From contig PHAT01000001.1 in NCBI GenBank assembly GCA_002840435.1, forward strand, positions 304,300-368,299: a DNA stretch of 64,000 nucleotides. Reading direction: 5' to 3'. Below the pieces are notes generated by a model. The model had not been told where the DNA came from. It made no database searches and was given only the letters and a program-made list of their open reading frames with translations. The position numbers and the translations under genes are program-made. Position 1 is the stretch's first letter. Every line of letters starts with the position of its first letter. Below, in pieces: positions 16,129 through 25,072 of the stretch. The stretch comes from Deltaproteobacteria bacterium HGW-Deltaproteobacteria-6 (GTDB taxonomy: Bacteria > Desulfobacterota > Syntrophia > Syntrophales > Smithellaceae).

Positions 16129-17304
16129 TCATACTCTTTCCACCGTGATAATTTTATTCCGGGCATTGAGATCGGCAACCAATTCCCGAATATAGACCAT
16201 TCTCATCGGTTCACCACGGATCAGATCGGCAACCTGGTTGGGATTGATGGCCGTTCCCACAATCAGATGAATATCATCAGCCGCCAGAAAATAGCGGGCC
16301 AGACGCGTCGCGGCGTCGTTGTCTTTGGGCAGATCATGAATTGTCTTAGCGCTCCGCATAATTTCGAGCGCCTGGCCGATGGTTAATATGCCTTCCGTTA
16401 CCAGATTAACGCCTTTGAGCGTGGCGGTGGGCGGCGAGCCTTTTTTCTTCGGTTCTTCACCGGTGCGCTTCCAGGGTGGAATCCACTCCACATCCAGTTT
16501 CTCGTTAAGAACGCGTGCCGCCATCTGGGCCGTGCTGCCGCCGCAGATTATTTTATCTCCCGAAGCGGCCATCAGACGGGAAACTGCAAATTCGTCCATG
16601 TCTTTGTTGGTGGGTGGTCCGGTCAGCACGCAAACGGAAACAGCAGGACGCACTTTCATGCTGATAACGGTGGCATCGTCGCCCGGTTTGTCGCTGTATA
16701 GCTTCATACAGGTTTTAGACATCGCCTCGGTCAGTTTCACGGTATCCACGCCGGTCTGCACGAAACGCTGTACGGCGGTGGCTACGTTTTTCCATCCCCA
16801 GCCCATGCGGTAGATGCCGCCCAGGCCCGCGTGCGTGTAACCGTCGCTGATTAAAACCATATAGTCGTTGTCCAGCAGTTCGAAATGCGCTTCTTTGATG
16901 ATTCTGTCCTTGACCTGACGTTCTTTGACCGGAATATCGAAGATGGCGTTATTGCGAATGAGAATCAACGGCGGGGAATCAAACAGGACGAGATGGGCGT
17001 CACGTCCATGATACACTATCAAAACGGCGAAAGTGGCGTAAGCCAGTTTACGGACGGAGCATTCGGGGAGCGTTTCGGCCAGTGTCTGCATGACATCATC
17101 AACGGTTCCGTCCGCTTCAAACATTCGTGCGGCGATTTCGGCGGTGAGCGACGACAGGATGCTGGCTTTGACACCGCTGCCCAGGCCATCAGATAAAACG
17201 GCCACAAAAGAATCGGCTCTGGTGCGGATCATAACCGAGTCGCCGCATAATTCCTCGTCGGCTTTATTCAGGCTGACCCAGTTGCATTCAACAAGTTGTC
17301 TCAC
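16129..17304 (-). CDS. SpoIIE/PP2C-family serine phosphatase of the HydS operon
   Basis: A 391-residue protein. Residues 1-215 form a PP2C-type (SpoIIE) phosphatase with metal-binding motifs SDGLGSG near residue 40, VLISDGYTHAG and DDATVISM. The remaining 170 residues are unassigned. The gene starts with GTG overlapping the HydS stop (GTGA), so the two are made together. Sensory group C [FeFe] proteins are known to occur with such phosphatases. A likely job is dephosphorylating a serine or threonine on a regulator in response to the HydS signal; the target is unknown. Confidence 0.82.
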   Translation of the reverse strand: MRQLVECNWVSLNKADEELCGDSVMIRTRADSFVAVLSDGLGSGVKASILSSLTAEIAARMFEADGTVDDVMQTLAETLPECSVRKLAYATFAVLIVYHGRDAHLVLFDSPPLILIRNNAIFDIPVKERQVKDRIIKEAHFELLDNDYMVLISDGYTHAGLGGIYRMGWGWKNVATAVQRFVQTGVDTVKLTEAMSKTCMKLYSDKPGDDATVISMKVRPAVSVCVLTGPPTNKDMDEFAVSRLMAASGDKIICGGSTAQMAARVLNEKLDVEWIPPWKRTGEEPKKKGSPPTATLKGVNLVTEGILTIGQALEIMRSAKTIHDLPKDNDAATRLARYFLAADDIHLIVGTAINPNQVADLIRGEPMRMVYIRELVADLNARNKIITVERV

Positions 17305-19019
17305 TTCGATTCTTCCTCTTCCAGGATTTTTGCCAGATGCGTGACAATCATTTTACTCTCCGCCGTGGTTTCTCCTAAAAGATGGGCAATCTCGTGGGCC
17401 ACCCGCATTTGTTTCTGGACGACTTGGCGGGTTTGTTCCAGCGTTTGCGCGCGGAGTTCGTGAAATTTATGTTTTTCCGTTTCATGTTCGGTAATGTCGC
17501 GCATGATGGCAACGAGCAGGGATTGTCCTTCCACCCTTACAATGTTTTGTTCCGCCACAATGCGGTCATTGAGGCGCCGGATTCTTGCAATGACGGGCTT
17601 TCCCGTGTCACGTACGGAGACAAAGTCGTCATAAAGCGGGATCAGACGTGAAATGTGCTTTCCTTTGACGTCCGTAAGCAAACAGCCGAAGAGGTTTTCG
17701 GCCGATGGAGACATGTCCTGAATGCCGAGATGATTATCGAGGATGATAATGGAATTCGGAGATGCGTCCATGACGACCTGGCGCAGAGATTCGGAACGGC
17801 TGCGCATGTAGGGAATACACATGGTGACTTCCGCCATTCCGCGCAATGTGGCAATGGCTTTTTCGCGGCAGCTCCCATAGCCGCAGGCACCGCAGTTGAG
17901 CTCGTCGTCCGGCGTGTATTTGTTGACGCGTCTCAGCACGGTTCTGATCTCTTCTTCACTGAATTCCGGAACAGGTTCTTTCCGGTCCATGTAAGCGCGG
18001 AACAGATCCGGCCAGCTTTCGCGGGCAATCATGGCATAGGCCGGGCGGTGGCGATGGTATTCAATAATCTTCTGGCGAGCCGCGTAGATGCCGCCATCCA
18101 GATCGGCCATGGCCGGGCCGTTAATGCAGCCGCCGGTGCACGCCATCAATTCCACGAGGGAGGCGTTTAACTGACCGGCGCGGATGTCGCCCAGAATATT
18201 CCGGCAGGTTTCCAGACCACTGGCGACCACCAGCGAATTATTCAGCATATCCGTACTTAGTTTTGCCGTTCCGACCAGACCCCCTTCTATGGGAAAAAGC
18301 CGCGCGTCAACCGGGGTTGAGGGTTTAAGACTGCTTGCGGCTTTGTCAAAAACGATTCCTGTTTCTTTGAACCAGTTGGCAAGACCGCGAAAGGTGATGG
18401 CCACCGAAACCGCTCCCGCTTCAGATGCATCGAGGATTTCCATCTTTTTGGCAATGCATGGACCAATAAAGACGATATAGGCGTCCGGTCCGTATTTTTG
18501 GACAAGCAGACGGCCGTGCGCGATCATCGGCGAGACGATGGGCGCCAGATGAGGAATCAGATCAGGATAATACTTTTCGATTAAATTGACGACAACCGGG
18601 CAGGCGGAGGCAATTACCGGCCATCGATCCGGCATCTGTTCCACGTAGTCGCGGTGGGCCAAGCCGACGATTTCAGCCCCGACGGCGGTTTCTTCGGCTG
18701 CGTAAAACCCCAGTTGCTTGAGTGCCGCTTCCATTTCTGAAAAATGATGGAACCCGAAATAGGCGGGGGCGGAGGGTGCAACCGAGGCGATGACTTTCCG
18801 TCCGTTCCGGAGTGCATGTCTCACATCGGGGGCGGCGCTATGAACATCTTTTGCTTTTTGCGGGCAGGTGCGAATGCAGGTTCCGCAAAGAATACAAAGT
18901 TCGGGCATCACCTGGGCCTGTCCATCGTGAACGCGAATGGCTTTGACATCGCAATGGCGCACGCAACGGTAACAATCACGGCAGCGGGCGGCGTTGGTTA
19001 TGATGACGGGTTCATTCAT
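17301..19019 (-). CDS. hydS: Sensory [FeFe]-hydrogenase-like protein with PAS domain (group C, HydS type)
   Basis: A putative H2 or redox sensor. Of 572 residues, two [4Fe-4S] sites come first (C13, C16, C19, C23; C42, C45, C48, C52). The H-cluster domain follows with L1 ASACP (C140), L2 GPCIAKK (C188) and L3 ELMACTGGC (C294, C298). All four H-cluster ligands are kept, but the proton-shuttle cysteine is Ala139, as reported for Thermotoga HydS. Next come an Fe-S domain (NCGACGYGSC near 365), a PAS domain (about 400-510) and a C-terminal helix. It has no kinase or cyclase output domain of its own. It is translationally coupled to a PP2C phosphatase, probably its output. Confidence 0.88.
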   Translation of the reverse strand: MNEPVIITNAARCRDCYRCVRHCDVKAIRVHDGQAQVMPELCILCGTCIRTCPQKAKDVHSAAPDVRHALRNGRKVIASVAPSAPAYFGFHHFSEMEAALKQLGFYAAEETAVGAEIVGLAHRDYVEQMPDRWPVIASACPVVVNLIEKYYPDLIPHLAPIVSPMIAHGRLLVQKYGPDAYIVFIGPCIAKKMEILDASEAGAVSVAITFRGLANWFKETGIVFDKAASSLKPSTPVDARLFPIEGGLVGTAKLSTDMLNNSLVVASGLETCRNILGDIRAGQLNASLVELMACTGGCINGPAMADLDGGIYAARQKIIEYHRHRPAYAMIARESWPDLFRAYMDRKEPVPEFSEEEIRTVLRRVNKYTPDDELNCGACGYGSCREKAIATLRGMAEVTMCIPYMRSRSESLRQVVMDASPNSIIILDNHLGIQDMSPSAENLFGCLLTDVKGKHISRLIPLYDDFVSVRDTGKPVIARIRRLNDRIVAEQNIVRVEGQSLLVAIMRDITEHETEKHKFHELRAQTLEQTRQVVQKQMRVAHEIAHLLGETTAESKMIVTHLAKILEEEESK

Positions 19020-19060
19020 AATGTTTCTTCTTTCTTCCGGTTAACGGGAAAAAAAGGGTG

Positions 19061-19336
19061 TCACACAGGTTTTTTTGGCAACAGGGTGCTTTTAACATAC
19101 CCCATGATCTCTTTATAAAAAAAATCCTCGGCCTGCTGAGGGCGGATGCCGCTGAATTCGCGTTCGCCCACCCGCACGGAAACACCCTTGGAGCAGGCAT
19201 CCATGCAGAAAGCGCCGACGATATCGACCAGCCCTTCCAGCTTTTCTTTTTCAATCAAGCGAAACAATTCCGAGGCCAGTTCGTCGGAGCCTCGCAAGCT
19301 GCATGAACTGCCGACACAAATGGTTATCAAAAGCAT
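19061..19336 (-). CDS. Small thioredoxin-like [2Fe-2S] protein
   Basis: A 91-residue protein equal to the C-terminal half of NuoE/HydC. Cluster ligands are C7 and C12 (CVGSSC) and C44 and C48 (CMDAC). It starts one base after the stop of the 1144-residue hydrogenase, so it is probably its electron-transfer partner or a link from that enzyme to HydS, the next gene. The helical NuoE N-terminus is absent. No other NuoE or NuoF gene is in this operon. Confidence 0.8.
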   Translation of the reverse strand: MLLITICVGSSCSLRGSDELASELFRLIEKEKLEGLVDIVGAFCMDACSKGVSVRVGEREFSGIRPQQAEDFFYKEIMGYVKSTLLPKKPV

Positions 19337-19337
19337 T

Positions 19338-22300
19338 TTATTTACCCGCTTCTTCCGTATGGATCATCGGTATCAGATGGGCATCGATAAAAGCGGAGGC
19401 CTGATCCAGATTATCCACGGATATGATTTTGTTACCGATTGCCACATTGGGTCCGCCTTCGCATTGTCCCGTGCAGAAACGCGCCTTAACGCGGAAACGC
19501 TCCGCCAGTCCGCGCTTTCTTAATTCGGCGGCCAGTCCTTCCAGCAGCCTCCAGGAGCCTTTGATGTAACAGTTGGTCCCGATGCAGACGCCGACATCCA
19601 CCACAGGTCCGGATGCCACTTCTTCTTCCTTGATATCCTGCACGCGCATGGAGCGGCGCTTGTAAGTGGTGTGCAAAGCGTGGTGCGACGTTTCGCTGTC
19701 CGGCTGTCCCAGCCAGTTCGTGTAAATATCCTGAACGGAGGGATTATCCTGGCTGGTGCGAATGGGCGCTTCCTGATCCAGGCGATACAGGACGTCGAGG
19801 CGATGCTCCGCATCGCTTTTCAAAAGCGGCGCCGGATTACCGGAGCCGTTGATGCAGCCGCCGGGGCAGGCCATAATTTCAATCAAATCATACGGGGCGT
19901 CGCCGGCCCTCATCCGGTCGATCAAGGCCTGAGCGTTTTGCAGGCCGCTGACCACTGCCAGCCTCACTTTAGAGTCGCCCAGGGTAATGGTTGTTTCTTT
20001 GACGCCCTGGAGCCCGCGGACACCTTCATAGTTAAAGCTGTCCATGCGTTTGCCCATGACGCGCTCCGCGGCCAGACGAAGCGCTGCTTCGGCCACGCCG
20101 CCGCTGGCGCCGAAAATAATCCCCGCGCCGGATACTTTTCCGAAGAAAGCATCCACCGGCACTGGCGTAATTATACGCGGATCGATATTTTTCTCCCCCA
20201 GCATGGTCATCACATCCCAGGTTGTGAGAACTTTATCTACATCCTGGATGTGATCGGTTTTGAATTCGGGGCGCATGGATTCATATTTTTTGGCGTTGCA
20301 AGGCATGATGGAAACAAAGTAAAGCAGTTCCGGCCGGACCTTGAGTTGTTTGGCGAAATATTGCTTCATCACCGCGCCGAACATCTGTTGCGGCGATTTG
20401 CAGGAGGACAGATGCGGTAAAATATCCGGCGCCATTTTTTCGCAGTAATTAACCCAGGCCGGACAGCAGGAGGTAATTTGCGGCAGAACGCCGCCTTCGG
20501 CCAGACGGGATAGAAATTCCGTGCCTTCTTCCATGATGGTCAGATCGGCCGCCCAACAGGTGTCAAAGACAAAATTGAAGCCCAGCTGTTTCAAACAGGC
20601 GCTCAAGACCGGCATGACGTCGGCGCCCGCGATACCGTATTTTTCGCCGAAAGCGGCGCGGACGGCCGGGGCAATTTGAGCAACGACGGTGAAGTCCGGA
20701 TTTTTCAACGCCCGGTAAACGTCGGGTAATGCCGGTTTCAGGGTCAATGCTCCGGTGGGGCAGACCATGGCGCAGTGGCCGCATGCTACGCAGACGGTCA
20801 TATCCAGCGGCCGATGGTCGTTGGGGCCGATCGTTAAAATATCGTTGGTTTCATAAAAGCTCAGCGCGGAAACGCCTTCCATTTCCCGGCAGACTTTCAG
20901 GCACAGACCGCACAAAATACACTTGCCTGCATCCCGCGTGATAATGGGATGGTTTTCATCAACAGGCAGTGGGGTAGCCGGTTGCGTCGGATCGTATTCG
21001 ACGCCATAGTCGCTGGCGTAGTTGCGAAGCTGGCAGTCATAGCGTTCCGTGCAGCCGCAGGCGATACAGCGGGAGGCTTCCGCCATGACAGTTTCCTGAT
21101 CCCATGTCGTGGATGATTCTTCAAAATTTGTTTTTCTGATTTGCGGTTCCAGCACCGGTACTTCCAGACGGTGGGCCGGTTTGATATCCTTGAATGTATC
21201 CGGCGGCAAATCCTTCCATTTGCCTTTGGTGCACGTATAGGGATCATCCTTGACGGTGACGGATCCCGCACAGATGTATTCATCGATGGCTGCGGCGGCA
21301 CGTTTGCCCGCGCCGATGGCGGCAATCGCAATGTCCGGGCCGGTGACACAGTCGCCGCCGGAGAAAACCCAGGGCAGGGCCGTCTGCATGGTTTGCGGAT
21401 TTACCAAAACGTTGCCCCATTTATCAATTAATGTTTTGTCGCCGATACAGATGCCGTCAACCGCCTGACCGATGGCGGAAATAATCGTCGTTGCCGTGAG
21501 CGTGAATTCCGAACCTTCCTGCGGGACGGGCCGCCGCCTGCCGCTTTTGTCCGGCTCTCCCAACGTCATTCTCACGCAGGTCATTTGCAGGGTGTCGCCC
21601 GCTGCTGAAATGGAAACCGGTGCGGTGAGAAACTGTATGTTGACGCCTTCTTCAATGGCTTCTTCAATTTCAATATCCTGGGCGGGCATTTCCTGGCGGG
21701 GGCGGCGATAAGCGACAATTACTTCTTTGACGCCCAGTCGCACGGCGCTGCGCGCCGCGTCCATGGCCGTGTTGCCACCGCCGATGACAATGACACGATA
21801 GCCAAGCTCCGGTTTTTCACCTCTAGCCAGTTTGGCGAGAAAATCGAGTCCGGACATGACGCCCTGTGCATCCTCGCCTTTCGCGCCCATAGCGGTTGCT
21901 TTTTGCGCGCCCAGCCCTAAGAAGACGGCTTCAAAGCCGTCCCGTTTGAGCGATTCCAGCGTAAAATCGCGGCCCAGTTTTTTATTATAAAAGATGCTGA
22001 CGCCCAGATCGAGGATGCCTTGAATTTCCGCATCCAGGTCCTTTTCAGGCAGGCGGTAGTAAGGAATTCCCCAGCGCAGCATGCCTCCTGCCGCTTCCTG
22101 CATTTCAAAAATGGTAACCGAATGACCCAATCTTCGCAAAAACCAGGCGGCGGAAAGTCCTGCCGGTCCTGCCCCGATAATGGCGATCTTGTGTCCTGTG
22201 TCCGGTAGGCAGAGGGGCTTGTAGGGCTCCAACTGGAAGGTGTCCCAGTCGGCGACATAGCGCTTGATGCCGTTGATGTTGACTGCGCCGTCCAGAGCGT

Positions 22301-22772
22301 TGCGCCGGCAATCCGCTTCACAGGGGTGAGGGCAGACACGGCCGCAAACGGCGGGCAGGGGATTACTTTCTTTGATGACGGCGAGCGCTTCGAGAAAATT
22401 ACCGCAGTTGACATGGTAAATATACTTCTGAATATCGATATGCGCCGGACAGCGTGAAACGCAGGGCGCGACGCAGTCACCGTAATGGTGGCGCAACAAA
22501 GCCTGGAGGTAAATACGGCGATAGCTTTGAAGGGCTTCGGACTGAGTGCGGATTACCATACCGTCGAAAACAGGTGTAGACGTGGCGGAAACAAATCTGG
22601 TTTTGACGCCGTCATTAATTTCCACAAATGCGGCTTCAACATTACTCGGGGGAGTGACGCGCGGATCATATCCCAGAGAGGGGATGTCTATCCCATATGA
22701 GCGGGCCACATCTATAATGGTCAAACCAGTGACTGTCGTGCAGTCTTTTCCATCAATATTTACTGTAATCAT
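19338..22772 (-). CDS. [FeFe]-hydrogenase with inserted GltD-like module and cysteine-free ferredoxin domain
   Basis: A cytoplasmic hydrogenase of 1144 residues that likely exchanges electrons with NAD(P)H directly. Residues 1-78 are a NuoG/HydA-type ferredoxin domain in which the four cluster positions are G34, V45, A48 and T64, so no [2Fe-2S] cluster can form. About 100-570 is a GltD-like module (C100, C104, C108, then FAD site GAGPAGLSAA and GGGNTAMDAA). Two [4Fe-4S] sites follow (CILCGLCLKVC, CVACGHCAMVC). The H domain has L1 TSCCPAW (C769, C770), L2 C825 and L3 C969 and C973. A thioredoxin-like [2Fe-2S] domain closes it (C1063, C1068, C1100, C1104). First gene of the HydS operon, with its own strong promoter. 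Confidence 0.88.
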   Translation of the reverse strand: MITVNIDGKDCTTVTGLTIIDVARSYGIDIPSLGYDPRVTPPSNVEAAFVEINDGVKTRFVSATSTPVFDGMVIRTQSEALQSYRRIYLQALLRHHYGDCVAPCVSRCPAHIDIQKYIYHVNCGNFLEALAVIKESNPLPAVCGRVCPHPCEADCRRNALDGAVNINGIKRYVADWDTFQLEPYKPLCLPDTGHKIAIIGAGPAGLSAAWFLRRLGHSVTIFEMQEAAGGMLRWGIPYYRLPEKDLDAEIQGILDLGVSIFYNKKLGRDFTLESLKRDGFEAVFLGLGAQKATAMGAKGEDAQGVMSGLDFLAKLARGEKPELGYRVIVIGGGNTAMDAARSAVRLGVKEVIVAYRRPRQEMPAQDIEIEEAIEEGVNIQFLTAPVSISAAGDTLQMTCVRMTLGEPDKSGRRRPVPQEGSEFTLTATTIISAIGQAVDGICIGDKTLIDKWGNVLVNPQTMQTALPWVFSGGDCVTGPDIAIAAIGAGKRAAAAIDEYICAGSVTVKDDPYTCTKGKWKDLPPDTFKDIKPAHRLEVPVLEPQIRKTNFEESSTTWDQETVMAEASRCIACGCTERYDCQLRNYASDYGVEYDPTQPATPLPVDENHPIITRDAGKCILCGLCLKVCREMEGVSALSFYETNDILTIGPNDHRPLDMTVCVACGHCAMVCPTGALTLKPALPDVYRALKNPDFTVVAQIAPAVRAAFGEKYGIAGADVMPVLSACLKQLGFNFVFDTCWAADLTIMEEGTEFLSRLAEGGVLPQITSCCPAWVNYCEKMAPDILPHLSSCKSPQQMFGAVMKQYFAKQLKVRPELLYFVSIMPCNAKKYESMRPEFKTDHIQDVDKVLTTWDVMTMLGEKNIDPRIITPVPVDAFFGKVSGAGIIFGASGGVAEAALRLAAERVMGKRMDSFNYEGVRGLQGVKETTITLGDSKVRLAVVSGLQNAQALIDRMRAGDAPYDLIEIMACPGGCINGSGNPAPLLKSDAEHRLDVLYRLDQEAPIRTSQDNPSVQDIYTNWLGQPDSETSHHALHTTYKRRSMRVQDIKEEEVASGPVVDVGVCIGTNCYIKGSWRLLEGLAAELRKRGLAERFRVKARFCTGQCEGGPNVAIGNKIISVDNLDQASAFIDAHLIPMIHTEEAGK

Positions 22773-22916
22773 AAAATGCGTCCTTCCTCGCTATATTGTT
22801 ATATCCGAATTATTATCGGATTTAGTCACCTGAATATTATTCAAAATAAACATCCTGAGGCACCGTAAGTCATTGATTAGAAATTCCTATTTTTATGACC
22901 GTCAGTACTGTGAATC

Positions 22917-22945
22917 AGTATAGGGAAAGGTTGATCGCATGTCAA
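22917..22945 (-). promoter_or_regulatory. Sigma-70 promoter of the HydS operon
   Basis: On the minus strand TTGACA (22940-22945), a 17-base spacer and TATACT (22917-22922) form a near-consensus promoter. The leader to the first ATG is about 135 bases. It contains a small inverted repeat, ATCCGA (22803-22808) with TCGGAT (22816-22821), that could be an operator or a hairpin. Confidence 0.75.
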
Positions 22946-23033
22946 TACAATTTATTGGAAGATTATATCGTCGGCAAAAATTTTAACGCGGGTGAGCGAT
23001 GAGAAGTTATCATCGGCGGGGCAAAAAGGACAT

Positions 23034-23080
23034 CGTGAAAAATGCTATGAAAAAAACCGTGAAAAATGTTATGAAAAACC
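23034..23080. repeat. 24-bp imperfect tandem duplication
   Basis: Two copies of CGTGAAAAATG-Y-TATGAAAAA, 23034-23057 and 23058-23080. They lie in the region between the divergent HydS operon and cheW. An open frame crossing it (22992-23216) has no ribosome binding site and is not called. No other feature is seen in 22946-23240. Confidence 0.6.
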
Positions 23081-23240
23081 CGGCCGTATCATGATCAATA
23101 AACAAATTGCGGCGAATAGCAACAATCTTATAATTAAAGCCTCAAGTATATTGAAAATAAGCCGATGCGGTAAGTTGAAATACGGAAATGCATCATTAAA
23201 GGAAATCATTTTTTAAGTTGTTAAAATTTGAGGTATTCCC

Positions 23241-23747
23241 ATGAAGACAGCAGACTTAAAAGACAACACTATCAACACAAGAGAAGGCAAATACTTAACT
23301 TTTACTTTGGCCGACGAAGAATACGGCATAGGTATTCTAAAAGTTAAGGAAATCATAGGTGTGATTACCATTACCGGAATTCCGCAGACACCGCCGCATG
23401 TCAAGGGGGTGATCAATCTGCGTGGCAAGATCATTCCCGTCATTGATCTGCGGCTGAAATTTGGTCTGCCGGCTATGGAATACACCGAACGAACTTGTAT
23501 TATTGTCATAGAGATATCTAAAGATGATACTCACATTCTGATTGGTATTCTTGTGGATTCCGTTTCGGAGGTCATAAACATTAAAGGCGCGGATATCGAA
23601 GATACGCCTAATTTCGGAAGCAATTTAAATACGGATTATATCCTGGGAATGGCAAAATCCATTGGAAAAATTAAAATTCTGCTGGATATTGACCGGGTCA
23701 TGAATGCGGATGATGTGGCGATACTGGAGAAAACAACCACTATATAA
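23241..23747 (+). CDS. cheW: CheW-family chemotaxis coupling protein
   Basis: CheW links methyl-accepting proteins to the kinase CheA at the inner membrane. The 168-residue protein shows the family's core: KYLTFTLADEEYGIGILKVKEI, followed by PPHVKGVINLRGKIIPVIDLR and LVDSVSEVINI. GAGG precedes the ATG by seven bases. The next gene is a methyl-accepting protein 41 bases downstream, so the two form a small operon. No cheA, cheY, cheB or cheR is in the window, so the pair must work with a kinase encoded elsewhere or in a non-motility role. Confidence 0.93.
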   Translation: MKTADLKDNTINTREGKYLTFTLADEEYGIGILKVKEIIGVITITGIPQTPPHVKGVINLRGKIIPVIDLRLKFGLPAMEYTERTCIIVIEISKDDTHILIGILVDSVSEVINIKGADIEDTPNFGSNLNTDYILGMAKSIGKIKILLDIDRVMNADDVAILEKTTTI

Positions 23748-23788
23748 ACAGGAAGACATACCCATATTAAAAGGTGAGGAGCTAAATT

Positions 23789-25012
23789 ATGTCACAAATG
23801 AAATTGAGAATGAGAGTGATCAGCATATTCGCAATCATAGCCGTTATTATGGCTTTGATCGGAGTCATGGTTATTTATCAGCTTTATAACATTGATAGTT
23901 CCAACATAGAGGGCGTAAATGCCAGTATGCGGATAACTGGCATATTTACGGTAATTGGCGTTATCGTGACGATTATTCTCGGGTTGTATGTAAGCCGGAA
24001 AGTAACCGGAGCTCTGGAAAAAGGTGTTAAAGGATTATCAGAAGTGATCAGCAAGGTTTCTTCCGGGTCTGTGCAGGTGTTTTCCTCCGCCCAGCAACTG
24101 GCTGACGGGGCGAGTTCTCAGGCTTCATCACTCGAACAAACGTCTTCCTCACTGGAAGAATTATCGTCCATGACGAAACAGAATGCGGATAATGCTTCCC
24201 AGGCCAGAGCCATGATGCAGGAAGCCGGTCACATTGTTGAAAAAGTTAACCGGCACATGGATGATATGGCCAAAGCTATTGCCGAAATAACCAAATCGTC
24301 GGAAGAAACGGGAAAGATCATCAAGACGATCGATGAGATTGCTTTCCAGACCAATCTATTGGCCTTGAATGCGGCGGTGGAAGCGGCGCGCGCCGGTGAA
24401 GCCGGAGCGGGTTTTGCCGTTGTCGCGGATGAAGTGCGCAATCTGGCGATGCGCTCAGCCGAGGCGGCAAAAAACACCAGCGAACTTATCGAAAACACGA
24501 TGAAAGCCGTTAAGAACGGGAATGAATTAACCAGTTCCACACAGGAAGCTTTCAAAGACAACATGGCGTCTTCCACAAAAATCAGCCAACTGGTTGATGA
24601 AATCGCCACAGCTTCCCAGGAGCAGGCGCATGGCATTGCCCAGATCAACCGCGCCGTGGCTGAAATGGATAAGATTGTTCAACAGGCGGCCTATAATGCT
24701 GAAGCTTCAGCAACGGCGGCGGAAACAATGAATACCGAAGTTAATCATCTGGAAAGGCGGATGGAGGATTTAGCGGGTATGGTTGGCGCTGAAATTAACA
24801 TCAGCAAAACAAAAATATCTCATATCGAAAAGCATGCCGCTCCGGCCGGAAAGGCCTCGGGCAAGATGACGGTTAAACCGGCTGCTGGACACAAAATGCT
24901 TGCCGCACCTCCTGTTCACAAAATGAAGAAGGGCGCTGCGCCGGCGAAGCAGGCATCGGTAAGACCGGAACAAGTCATTCCTTTCGACAAAGACGACTTC
25001 AAGGATTTTTAG
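23789..25012 (+). CDS. Methyl-accepting chemotaxis protein without periplasmic sensor domain
   Basis: A 407-residue inner-membrane receptor. Two transmembrane helices (about 11-31 and 50-68) are joined by only about 20 residues, so there is no periplasmic ligand domain. The cytoplasmic part is a long coiled coil with the conserved hairpin tip [20 protein letters not shown] and [10 protein letters not shown]. The tail is rich in K, A and P and ends KDDFKDF, not a CheR-tethering pentapeptide. Any stimulus must be sensed in the membrane or the cytoplasm. It is paired with CheW. Confidence 0.92.
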   Translation: MSQMKLRMRVISIFAIIAVIMALIGVMVIYQLYNIDSSNIEGVNASMRITGIFTVIGVIVTIILGLYVSRKVTGALEKGVKGLSEVISKVSSGSVQVFSSAQQLADGASSQASSLEQTSSSLEELSSMTKQNADNASQARAMMQEAGHIVEKVNRHMDDMAKAIAEITKSSEETGKIIKTIDEIAFQTNLLALNAAVEAARAGEAGAGFAVVADEVRNLAMRSAEAAKNTSELIENTMKAVKNGNELTSSTQEAFKDNMASSTKISQLVDEIATASQEQAHGIAQINRAVAEMDKIVQQAAYNAEASATAAETMNTEVNHLERRMEDLAGMVGAEINISKTKISHIEKHAAPAGKASGKMTVKPAAGHKMLAAPPVHKMKKGAAPAKQASVRPEQVIPFDKDDFKDF

Positions 25013-25037
25013 ACCGGCACAATTTTCAAATGTATAG

Positions 25038-25072
25038 CCGGCAGAGGGTATCTAAACTCTGCCGGTTTTTTT
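25038..25072. terminator. Rho-independent terminator after the MCP gene
   Basis: Perfect 9-bp arms CCGGCAGAG (25038-25046) and CTCTGCCGG (25057-25065) around a 10-base loop, followed by seven T. It also overlaps the end of the convergent Nudix gene and may serve both directions. Confidence 0.88.

Noticed and set aside
22931-22945. TTGAT-N5-GTCAA near the HydS operon promoter as an Fnr/HcpR site
   Set aside because: The spacer is five bases instead of four, and the right half is simply the -35 box.
22992-23216. 74-residue frame before cheW
   Set aside because: No ribosome binding site, built on a 24-bp tandem duplication, no recognisable domain.
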